Assembly (NCBI GenBank): GCA_023151115.1
Contig: JAKLJP010000054.1
Span: forward strand, 1 to 41,909
Direction of reading: 5' to 3'
DNA: 41,909 nt
From: Anaerolineae bacterium
GTDB lineage: Bacteria; Chloroflexota; Anaerolineae; 4572-78; J111
The position numbers and the translations under genes were made by a program. The notes beneath the pieces were generated by a model. The model saw only the letters and a list, made by a program, of their open reading frames with translations. It did no database searches and was not told where the DNA came from. Position 1 is the stretch's first letter. The number at the start of each line of letters is the position of its first letter. Of the stretch, positions 1 to 7,004 are shown piece by piece.

Positions 1-29
1 CATAAAGCCCCCTACTATAAATGTATAGA

Positions 30-60
30 GGTGGGCCGCAAAACGCGGCCCACCCTTTTT
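30..60 (+). terminator. Rho-independent terminator of a gene left of the window
   Basis: A 10-bp GC-rich stem (30-39 with 45-54) closes a 5-nt loop (AAAAC) and is followed by a T-run at 56-60 on the plus strand. The T-run orientation indicates termination of plus-strand transcription entering from the left edge. It lies directly against the rfbB stop codon, so it may also limit minus-strand read-out, although the minus strand has no comparable U-tract. Confidence 0.75.
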
Positions 61-1081
61 ATCTATTAATCTCACGCCCGGCGTACTGCTTCTGATAATA
101 TTCCTGATAGCGGTCGCCGCTTTTGATTTTGCGCCACCACCATTCGTTATCTACATACCATTTGACGGTGGCTTCGATAGCCTGCTCAAAGTTGTGGGCG
201 CTGCGCCAGCCGAGTGCCTGAACTTTGCTGCAATCGAGGGCATATCGCCGGTCGTGGCCGGGCCGGTCGGTGATGGGCTGGATGAGACTTTCGGGCTTGT
301 TGAGCAGCCGCAAAATGGCGCGGGTCATCTCGATGTTGGTAGTTTCGACGCCGGTACCGAGGTTGTAAATTTCGCCCGGCTGGCCTTTGCGCAGCACCAC
401 GTCAATACCCTCGCAGTGATCTTGCACGTATTGGTAATCGCGCATTTGCAGGCCATCACCGTAGAGAGGGAGGGGTTTGTTGTCTATGGCGTTGGTCACA
501 AAAAGGGGGACGGCTTTCTCCGGGTATTGGTAGGGGCCGATGTTGTTGCTGCCACGGGTGATGGTGATGGGCATGTTAAAGCTGGTGTAGTAGGCCAGGC
601 ACATCAAATCACCCCCGGCTTTGGCCGCCGAGTAAGGGCTGCGGGTGTGGAGTTGGTCGGTCTCTTTAGAGCGTCCTTCCAGTACCGCCCCGTAGACTTC
701 GTCGGTGCTGATTTGATGGTAACGCTCGATGCCGTATTTTTTGGCCGCTTCCAGCAGCACATACGTGCCGTACACGTCGGTTTGGATAAAGCCGCCCGGC
801 TCCATCAGCGAGCGGTCTACGTGGGTTTCGGCGGCAAAATTGACGATAGTGTCAATCTTGTAGCGCTGCATCACTTCGTCAACTTCGTGGGGATGACAGA
901 TATCGCCTCGGTAGAAGTGGTAATGCGGATTTTTTTCGACGGGGATCAAATTATCCAGGTTGCCCGCATAGGTCAGTTTATCAAAAACAACGATATTGAT
1001 ATCGTCATATTTGCCCAGCATCAGGTGGACAAAGTTTGAACCAATAAAACCGGCCCCGCCGGTGACGAGAATATTTTTCAT
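59..1081 (-). CDS. rfbB: dTDP-glucose 4,6-dehydratase
   Basis: This 340-residue extended SDR enzyme converts dTDP-glucose to dTDP-4-keto-6-deoxyglucose, the second step of dTDP-rhamnose and other dTDP-deoxysugar pathways in the cytosol. Visible motifs are the N-terminal TGGAGFIG NAD-binding loop (residues 7-14), STDEVYG with the catalytic Thr-Asp-Glu at about 126-128, and YSAAK with Tyr150 and Lys154. Length fits the family. The frame stays open upstream to about 1516, but the start at 1081 is chosen because the Rossmann fold begins there and a GGAGG sits about 9 nt upstream. The partner nucleotidyltransferase (rmlA, 20912-21994) lies far away in the polysaccharide block; rfbC and rfbD are not in the window. 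Confidence 0.95.
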   Translation of the reverse strand: MKNILVTGGAGFIGSNFVHLMLGKYDDINIVVFDKLTYAGNLDNLIPVEKNPHYHFYRGDICHPHEVDEVMQRYKIDTIVNFAAETHVDRSLMEPGGFIQTDVYGTYVLLEAAKKYGIERYHQISTDEVYGAVLEGRSKETDQLHTRSPYSAAKAGGDLMCLAYYTSFNMPITITRGSNNIGPYQYPEKAVPLFVTNAIDNKPLPLYGDGLQMRDYQYVQDHCEGIDVVLRKGQPGEIYNLGTGVETTNIEMTRAILRLLNKPESLIQPITDRPGHDRRYALDCSKVQALGWRSAHNFEQAIEATVKWYVDNEWWWRKIKSGDRYQEYYQKQYAGREINR

Positions 1082-1179
1082 TAGAAACTGCCTCCAGAAT
1101 GGAAATATTTTAACACCATGTATTGTAGAATAGAAAAGTAGGAAGGGGCTGTGAATAGAGTTAGAAAATGGTTGGAAAA

Positions 1180-2382
1180 TTATGAGCCGATGACATCTGA
1201 GGAGAGCACTCGCACCGACCGCCGCTGCCAGGCCATGTAGACCCCAATGCAAACCAGGCCCAGCAGCGGGGGGAAAATTAATAATTGCAGACTTGTGTCC
1301 AGGGAGGACTGGTCGGCCACATAGCCGGTGAACGAAGCGCCTAATCCGCCGGGCGCCCAACCCAGCCCCATCACCAGCGCCGAGGCAAAACCTACGCCGT
1401 AAGGCCAGGTCTCCTGGGCCATAATGACCGCCACCGGAAAGGTCAAGCCGATGAGCGCGCCGACCAGCCCTACCAGCAAAAACTGCCAGGGGCCGGTGCT
1501 GCGCAGGAATAACCACAACGCCGGGCCGATCAAGACCATGCTCAGAATAAAGACCTGGCTGCGCCCAATCCGATCAGACAGGCTGCCGCCAGTCAGACTG
1601 CCCACACCGGTAGCGACGGCAAAAACTGCCAGCATCTGTCCGCCCAGCGCCAGCGACCCGCCATGGCTCTCGATCCACTCGGGTAGATAGGTTATAAAAC
1701 CTACCTGGATCCAGGAGCGGCACATCACCGCTGCCACAAGCAGAGACAACCCTATTTTGGCCCCATTCGGCATAGCGGAAAGCCGGCGGCGCTGGCTGAG
1801 ATGGGGGTTAGGGTGATGAGGGTTAAGCTGACCATCACGGCCAAGCTGCCAATACAGCAGCAGGCTGACCAATAGAGCAATCGGGATGAGGATCATGGTT
1901 CCCGGCAGGTCCAGCCAACTAATACCTATGGCCACCAGCAGCGGACTCAAAGCCGAGCCAAAGTTGCCGCCGACGGCAAAAATAGATTGGGCCGCGCCCC
2001 GCATCTTGCCGGCATTGGTCGAGGCCAGGGTAGCCCCGGCCGGGTGAAATGCTGCCGAACCCAAAACACCCAACCCAACCAGCCCAACCAGTGAGAGATA
2101 ATTCCAGGTAAAGCCGACCAAACCCAGCAGCGTGCCCATCCAGGCGATGCTCAAAACCGTCATACGTCGCGCCCCCCACTGATCGCTGAGGTAGCCAAAG
2201 ACCGGTTGGGGTAGGGCTTCGCTCAACCCGGCGACAAGGGCAATGATCCCAATCTGGCTGTAGGTCAGGCCCAGGGTGTTAATCAAAATCGGATAGAGGA
2301 CGGGGAGAAAATTGCCACACAGCTCAATGGTGAAATGAGCCAGGGCCACCAGGAAAACAGTGCGGGTGAAAAATGACACCAT
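1180..2382 (-). CDS. MFS transporter, fosmidomycin-resistance (Fsr)-like
   Basis: A 400-residue hydrophobic protein with about 12 predicted membrane segments. The N-terminal stretch around FLPVLYPILINTLGLT and the loop GYLSDQWGARR (MFS motif A-like, after TM2) plus GSAAFHPAGATLAS resemble the Fsr drug-efflux branch of the major facilitator superfamily, so efflux of a small molecule is the likely role; the substrate cannot be read from sequence. The start at 2382 is preferred over an in-frame ATG eight codons earlier because AGGAGGA lies 8-9 nt before it. A terminator separates it from the upstream foldase gene, so it is probably its own unit. Family is confident, subfamily moderate. Confidence 0.85.
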   Translation of the reverse strand: MVSFFTRTVFLVALAHFTIELCGNFLPVLYPILINTLGLTYSQIGIIALVAGLSEALPQPVFGYLSDQWGARRMTVLSIAWMGTLLGLVGFTWNYLSLVGLVGLGVLGSAAFHPAGATLASTNAGKMRGAAQSIFAVGGNFGSALSPLLVAIGISWLDLPGTMILIPIALLVSLLLYWQLGRDGQLNPHHPNPHLSQRRRLSAMPNGAKIGLSLLVAAVMCRSWIQVGFITYLPEWIESHGGSLALGGQMLAVFAVATGVGSLTGGSLSDRIGRSQVFILSMVLIGPALWLFLRSTGPWQFLLVGLVGALIGLTFPVAVIMAQETWPYGVGFASALVMGLGWAPGGLGASFTGYVADQSSLDTSLQLLIFPPLLGLVCIGVYMAWQRRSVRVLSSDVIGS

Positions 2383-2417
2383 AAAGAGTCCTCCTCTGAA
2401 AATCATTTGGGTAACTA

Positions 2418-2443
2418 AAAACGCCCCGATTTTGGGGCGTTTT
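2418..2443 (-). terminator. Bidirectional rho-independent terminator
   Basis: ACGCCCC pairs with GGGGCGT (2421-2427 with 2434-2440), extended by A-T pairs on both sides. On the minus strand the hairpin is followed by a T-run and lies just after the stop codon of the DsbA-cyclophilin gene, which it most likely terminates. The A/T flanks would also work in the plus direction. Confidence 0.8.
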
Positions 2444-2471
2444 CATTTTTCTTTGATGATTAATGACCCGC

Positions 2472-3830
2472 CTAACCTTTTTCCTCGATGGTAATATCTA
2501 AAATTGTATCGCCGGGAGGTGCATCGGGGGTAGTTTGCGGGTCGCGCGGCGTGATAGCCTCAGCGACATCCATCCCCTCAACTACGCGACCAATGATGGT
2601 AAAGCCTTCGTTCAACTGCGGCACGGCATCATAGGTAATAAAGAATTGGCTGCCGTTGGTGTTGGGGCCGCTGTTAGCCAGCGAAACCACACCCGGCCCA
2701 TCAAACGTACGCGAGGAGCTTACCTCATCGCCGCAGCGGTAGCCGGGGAAGCCGATACCCAGCCCGGTGGGGTCGCCACCCTGGGCCACAAAGCCGGGCA
2801 AGACACGATGAAAAGTGACGTCTTTGTACCAGCCATTTTCGGCCAGAAAGACAAAACTGTTGACATTGACCGGGGCGGTATCGGCGTAGAGCTCGATAAC
2901 AATATCACCCTTTTCGGTTTTGACGGTGGCAGTATATTGTTTGTCCGGGTCAATCACTTGTTCCGGCCGATCGAACCAGGTTTCGCGCAACAGGATGAGC
3001 TTGATAAAGGCATCTAGCCCTTCATACGTTAAGCCAAAGTTCTGGGCCGGATAGTCTACCTGGTTAATCACAAAACTGGGAGTGCTGCTTAACTGAGAAT
3101 TAACCGCCGAGTCATAAGCGGCCTGAATTTTGGCCTGGTAGGTATGTTTTTCCAGGTCTGCCTTAAACTGGTCTATATCCTCAAGCCCAATTTCCTGGGC
3201 ATAACCCACCAACACTTCGACCATATCCTCTTGAGGGGTGGAACTCCACGTATCCTGCCGTTCAAAGAGCAAGTCGTGCATTTCCCAAAACTTACTCTGA
3301 GCGCCGGCAGCTTCGGCGGCTTCGGCAGTAATCATCGCTTTGTCGTGAATGGTCAACAGCGGAAAGTGGCGAAAAACAATACGCAGGTCATCGCCGTAAT
3401 CTGTCTTGAGTTTCTCCACTGTGGGAAAAATTCCGGCGCAACCAGGGCATTGAAAGTCAGCATACTCGATTACCGTGACTGGTGCATCGGCCGGACCTTT
3501 AGACCATTCCTCATCCGATACCGGCGCAATCAAGGTATTGGTGGGAATATCTACGGGCTGGCACGTCGCCGGCGCTGCAGAAACCTCCACCGCCTGGGTG
3601 GTGGCGGCAGTGGCTGTGGGTTCTTCGGCGGCAGTCGTCTCTGTAACCTCGGTGGTTGGACTCGTGGGGGCGGCCGCTTCGCCTGCGCCCGTAGTGGTTG
3701 CCTGGCTCTGAGCAGGGGCCGGCTGTTCTGGGGTGACAGACTCAGCCGCGCCGCCGCAGGCCGCCAACAGCAAGCTTGACAAAAGCAAGCCGGCCAGCCC
3801 AACTACCCCAGGCTGAAATCGTTTTAACAT
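2472..3830 (-). CDS. Lipoprotein with DsbA-like thioredoxin domain fused to cyclophilin-type peptidyl-prolyl isomerase
   Basis: A 452-residue envelope foldase. Residues 1-25 form a lipoprotein signal peptide ending in LLAAC (Cys25). Residues 26 to about 95 are a Thr/Ala/Pro/Glu-rich linker. Residues about 105-285 are a DsbA-type thioredoxin fold (Thioredoxin_4) with active site CPGC at 128-131 and a cis-Pro loop (SSTPSFVI). Residues about 300-450 are a cyclophilin with FHRVLPGFVAQGGDP (catalytic Arg and Gln), NGSQFFIT and NEGFTIIGRV. It would couple disulfide chemistry with proline isomerisation at the outer face of the membrane. The start has GGAAGAG about 8 nt upstream. The fusion order is clear; whether the thioredoxin part oxidises or isomerises is not. 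Confidence 0.92.
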   Translation of the reverse strand: MLKRFQPGVVGLAGLLLSSLLLAACGGAAESVTPEQPAPAQSQATTTGAGEAAAPTSPTTEVTETTAAEEPTATAATTQAVEVSAAPATCQPVDIPTNTLIAPVSDEEWSKGPADAPVTVIEYADFQCPGCAGIFPTVEKLKTDYGDDLRIVFRHFPLLTIHDKAMITAEAAEAAGAQSKFWEMHDLLFERQDTWSSTPQEDMVEVLVGYAQEIGLEDIDQFKADLEKHTYQAKIQAAYDSAVNSQLSSTPSFVINQVDYPAQNFGLTYEGLDAFIKLILLRETWFDRPEQVIDPDKQYTATVKTEKGDIVIELYADTAPVNVNSFVFLAENGWYKDVTFHRVLPGFVAQGGDPTGLGIGFPGYRCGDEVSSSRTFDGPGVVSLANSGPNTNGSQFFITYDAVPQLNEGFTIIGRVVEGMDVAEAITPRDPQTTPDAPPGDTILDITIEEKG

Positions 3831-3994
3831 CAGTTCTCTTCCTTTTTTCTATTGAGAAATTAATCTTGGGGGTATTCTACCACAAATCTACCCGGCGTAA
3901 AGCGTGAGGCGTGAAACACAATCCAGCTACCTGGCTGTTTAAATCACGAATGTCACGAATAGACAAATGGTGCAAATTTAATAATGGATATAGG

Positions 3995-5293
3995 TTACTC
4001 GTGGACGACGACCAGCGTGCCGGGGTTATCGGCGCTGGCAACGACTTCGGTCTGTCCAGGGGGGAGGACGGGCGCAGCCCAGTCAAAGAGTTGCTGCGCC
4101 TGGCTTGTTTCTAAATTGACGCAGCCGTGGCTCATGGGCTGGCCGAAATTGCTGTGCCAGTAAGTGCCGTGCAGGGCGTAACCGGCATAGAAGTACATCG
4201 TATAGGGCACTTCGGGCAGGTAATAATCATAACCGACCATCAAGGTGGATTTTAGTTTCCAATAGATGTTGAACTTACCCAAAACGGTTGGGGTGTTGGG
4301 TAAGCCGGTAGAAACGGTAAATGTCATTACCGGCACATCGCCCTCCCAGGCGGTCACTTGTTGGGTGGTCACATTGACCTCGATCCACTTTTCGCCGGGG
4401 TAAGCGGGCTGATGGGCCAGCGAGGCTTTATCCACCGGTTCGGGCACAAAGGGTCCCACCGGACCAATCAGTTGGAGGGGGTGAAGGGAAGTTGGCTGCG
4501 TCTCGTCTACTGAGGGTGAAGCTGTCGCAGTTGGCTCAGCCTTACTGGCTGATACCGCCAGGTCGCTTTCAGCCGGGGGCCGGTAGATGTGGGGCGGCGG
4601 CTCCGGCATAAGGATGGTATCGGCCGCCGAAGAAAAGCTTTTGGTCACGCTTTTGGGGACAGCAGCAGGGATAGCAGGCTTTGCCGGCGCAGAGATTGGA
4701 GCGGCTGTTTGAATGTTGGCGTGGGTGGGTGAGTTGTGATAGGCGGGCATCCAGGCAGCCAATGTTTCAGGCGGCACAAACAACAACGCTCCCAGTCCAA
4801 TTGCCATTAGGCCCAACGCCCCGCTGATTAGAAAGATGCCCAGAAATGGATTGATGGTGCGGCGGGCGCGATGGGCTAGCGCTCCCTTTTTGGAACGCTG
4901 CTGCACTTCTTCGGAAAGTAACAGCGCCCGGATGGAGTCTTCGCCGCTCTCCTCCGTTGGATCGGCGTCGGTTTGAGCATAGGTGGTAGGACTTTCCAGA
5001 GCAGCGGCCTCGGTTTGCTCCGGCGGCAGGCCCAGCCGCACCCTGGCCCAGCGAATCCCGGCTTTGGCCCGCTCGTTGTCCGGGTCGAGGGCCAGGACGC
5101 GCTTGAGCAGGCGGATAGTATCTTGAGGGGCAGGCAAAACAAAGGCTAACCAGAGCATGGCCGGGATATTGTTGGGGTCTTGTTTAAGCACCGCAATGAG
5201 ATGGCTCCTGGCCTCGTTTTCACGGCCGGTGCGGGCGGCTTCAATCCCCAAACGCAAGCTGTTCGTAATATTATCAGGCTGCTGATTGCTCAT
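3995..5293 (-). CDS. TPR-containing, membrane-anchored L,D-transpeptidase (YkuD)
   Basis: A 432-residue protein. Residues about 10-90 are a TPR-like helical repeat (EARSHLIAVLKQDPNN; RLLKRVLALDPDNERAKAG). A single membrane helix lies at about 148-173. A Pro/Ala-rich linker follows, and the C-terminal YkuD domain (about 310-430) carries HGTYWH and SHGCVNL with the catalytic His and Cys. L,D-transpeptidases form 3-3 peptidoglycan cross-links or attach proteins to the wall. With one helix the TPR part would be cytoplasmic and the enzyme outside. The ATG at 5293 is preferred over a TTG at 5353 because the latter adds an unrelated Lys/Asn-rich leader; neither has a strong ribosome site. A second YkuD gene is at 31708-32751. 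Confidence 0.88.
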   Translation of the reverse strand: MSNQQPDNITNSLRLGIEAARTGRENEARSHLIAVLKQDPNNIPAMLWLAFVLPAPQDTIRLLKRVLALDPDNERAKAGIRWARVRLGLPPEQTEAAALESPTTYAQTDADPTEESGEDSIRALLLSEEVQQRSKKGALAHRARRTINPFLGIFLISGALGLMAIGLGALLFVPPETLAAWMPAYHNSPTHANIQTAAPISAPAKPAIPAAVPKSVTKSFSSAADTILMPEPPPHIYRPPAESDLAVSASKAEPTATASPSVDETQPTSLHPLQLIGPVGPFVPEPVDKASLAHQPAYPGEKWIEVNVTTQQVTAWEGDVPVMTFTVSTGLPNTPTVLGKFNIYWKLKSTLMVGYDYYLPEVPYTMYFYAGYALHGTYWHSNFGQPMSHGCVNLETSQAQQLFDWAAPVLPPGQTEVVASADNPGTLVVVHE

Positions 5294-5484
5294 GATCTTG
5301 TTCTTGTCCCTGAAAGTGCTACTCAGTTTAGCATAGCTTATATTAGCGTGCAACCTAATGATGGGTGAAGCATTGAGGGGGAAAGCTTAATCCAAATGTG
5401 ACACTGATTTTACCATAAAAACAGGGCTTTGTGAACTTCCGGCAGGGCTGATTCTGTGGTAAAATGACCGCACCCCTACCCCAA

Positions 5485-5513
5485 CCCTCTCCCTGAAAGG
5501 GGGAGGGGGTGGA
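5485..5513 (+). promoter_or_regulatory. Hairpin enclosing the trmD ribosome-binding site
   Basis: CCCTCTCCC (5485-5493) pairs over 9 bp with GGGGGAGGG (5499-5507) around a TGAAA loop. The right arm is the only good Shine-Dalgarno (GGAGGG) ahead of the trmD ATG at 5520, so in the folded state the site is hidden. The left flank (ACCCCTACCCCAA) can extend the pairing with the following GGTGG. The word resembles a palindrome widespread between bacterial genes, so it may be a repeat that happens to be the RBS rather than an evolved switch. Confidence 0.5.
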
Positions 5514-5519
5514 TCATTT

Positions 5520-6305
5520 ATGCGTTTTGATATTCTTACCCTTTTCCCTGAAATGTTTGCCGGCGTTTTTGACGCCACCATTATTGGCCGCGCCCGCGAC
5601 ATGGGCCATGTGGAAATCGTCCTGCACAATATCCGCGACTATGCCCCCGGCAAACACCACGTTACCGACGATACTCCTTACGGCGGCGGCGGCGGGATGA
5701 TTATGAAGCCGGAGCCGATTTTTAATGCGGTCGAGGTTATTTTGGGCGTCGAGATACCCCCCGACGGCTACCGGCCGCTGTTGCAGCAGGGCTATCCGCC
5801 CATTATTCTGCTGACTCCCCAGGGCCGATTGCTCAAGCAGGCCGTCGCCCGTGAATTGGCCGTTCACGAGCGCCTGCTGCTGCTGTGTGGCCGCTACGAG
5901 GGCGTGGATGAACGGGTCTGCCAATTTTTGGTCACCGATGAACTCTCCATTGGCGATTATGTGCTTTCCGGCGGAGAAATTGCGGCCATGGTTCTGGTGG
6001 ATGTGCTGACCCGCCTGATCCCCGGCGTCCTGGGCGACCCGGAAGCTACGGCCAACGACTCCCACTCCGCCGGCCTGCTCGAATATCCCCACTACACCCG
6101 CCCCGCCGACTATCGCGGCCACACCGTGCCCCATATTCTCCTGTCCGGCCACCATGCCAAATTGAGCGAATGGCGGCGGCAGCAAGCGCTGGCCCGCACC
6201 CTGGCCCGCCGCCCCGATCTGCTGGCCGAAGCCAAGTTGAGCGAGGCGGATCGGAAGTATTTGGCGACCCTTCAAGATTCCTCAGAAGATGAAGTTACTC
6301 CTTAA
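5520..6305 (+). CDS. trmD: tRNA (guanine-N1)-methyltransferase
   Basis: A 261-residue SPOUT methyltransferase that makes m1G37 in tRNAs reading CNN codons, preventing +1 frameshifting. Seen are the N-terminal [13 protein letters not shown], the TPYGGGGGM loop (52-60), [13 protein letters not shown] (121-133) and the knotted SAM-binding segment [11 protein letters not shown] (143-153), with the catalytic-type Asp at 181-type position in TANDSHS. Length is normal. The ATG at 5520 follows a GGAGGG buried in a hairpin. In most bacteria trmD lies in rpsP-rimM-trmD-rplS; here rplS is 3.2 kb downstream, beyond a sigma/anti-sigma pair, and rpsP and rimM are absent from the window. Confidence 0.97.
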   Translation: MRFDILTLFPEMFAGVFDATIIGRARDMGHVEIVLHNIRDYAPGKHHVTDDTPYGGGGGMIMKPEPIFNAVEVILGVEIPPDGYRPLLQQGYPPIILLTPQGRLLKQAVARELAVHERLLLLCGRYEGVDERVCQFLVTDELSIGDYVLSGGEIAAMVLVDVLTRLIPGVLGDPEATANDSHSAGLLEYPHYTRPADYRGHTVPHILLSGHHAKLSEWRRQQALARTLARRPDLLAEAKLSEADRKYLATLQDSSEDEVTP

Positions 6306-6309
6306 CGGT

Positions 6310-6351
6310 GATAGGTGATGCGTGATGCGTAAAATTCACGCATCACCTATC
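6310..6351. repeat. Word-like palindrome after trmD
   Basis: A perfect 16-bp inverted repeat (6310-6325 with 6336-6351) built from the words GATAGGTGATGCGTGA / TCACGCATCACCTATC with a 10-nt loop. It starts four bases after the trmD stop codon. It belongs to the same type of palindrome seen at 9437-9509, 39400-39431 and 41587-41642. No T-run follows, so it is not a classical terminator. Confidence 0.8.
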
Positions 6352-6422
6352 ATTACCTGTCCTATTTTCCCTCCCAACGGTGTTTTATATCCAGAAAGCA
6401 GGGAGGTTAACCAGCCACAATC

Positions 6423-7001
6423 TTGTCTGATCAGACAGCGCTTTCCGATACCAAGTTGTTAATCCAGGTTCAGGCTGGGGACGATGCCTCCTTCGAGGCG
6501 CTGTTCCTGAGGCATTATGAACGGGTCTATGCGGCCCTCTTCGCGCTGTTGGGCAACAAAGCCGATGCCGAGGATATGGCGCAGCAGGCTTTTCTCAAGC
6601 TGTACCATGCCCCGGAGCGGCTGCGGCTGCACGGCGATGAGACCAACATTGCCGGGTGGCTCTATCGAGTGGCTATCAATGAAGGTTACAATGTTTTGCG
6701 CAGCCAGAAGCGCCGTGCAGTTTGGCAGGAGCAATTTGCGCGTCTCTGGCCTTTCAGCGCCGCTTTGGCCGACCCGGCTCAATTGGTCGAAAGCCAGGAC
6801 ACCCAGGCCCGCGTCCGCCAGATTTTGTTACAGATGAAATCCCGCGATGCCAAATTATTATTACTGCGCCACACCGGCCTGTCGTATGCGGAATTGGCCG
6901 CAGCGCTGGAGGTCGCCCCTGGCTCAATTGGCTCGCTGCTGACGCGGGCGGAACGAGTGTTTAGGGAGAAGTATCGGCTGGTTTTTGGTGAGGAGAAGTA
7001 A
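6423..7001 (+). CDS. ECF-family RNA polymerase sigma factor
   Basis: A 192-residue sigma-70 family protein with only regions 2 and 4. Region 2 (about 22-100) includes FEALFLRHYERVYAALF, DAEDMAQQAFLKLY (core-binding and -10 recognition) and NIAGWLYRVAINEG; region 4 (about 135-190) is a helix-turn-helix, LSYAELAAALEVAPGSIGSLLTRAE. It directs RNA polymerase to a small regulon. The only plausible start is TTG at 6423 with GGGAGG about 16 nt upstream, longer than ideal. The stop is 3 nt before the ATG of the anti-sigma fusion, so the two are co-translated and very likely a cognate pair. Confidence 0.93.
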   Translation: MSDQTALSDTKLLIQVQAGDDASFEALFLRHYERVYAALFALLGNKADAEDMAQQAFLKLYHAPERLRLHGDETNIAGWLYRVAINEGYNVLRSQKRRAVWQEQFARLWPFSAALADPAQLVESQDTQARVRQILLQMKSRDAKLLLLRHTGLSYAELAAALEVAPGSIGSLLTRAERVFREKYRLVFGEEK

Positions 7002-7004
7002 ACG

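Noticed and set aside
194..1039. Long plus-strand frame opposite rfbB
   Set aside because: It is the reverse complement of a clear SDR gene, has no family similarity and no ribosome site; GC-rich antisense frames stay open by chance.
3144..3779. Plus-strand frame opposite the DsbA-cyclophilin gene
   Set aside because: Glycine-rich low-complexity translation created by the Ala/Thr/Pro linker on the other strand.
6360..6423. ECF-type autoregulated promoter (CCAACGGTG) upstream of the sigma gene
   Set aside because: A short AAC-like -35 is present but no convincing -10 element; one site cannot support the claim.
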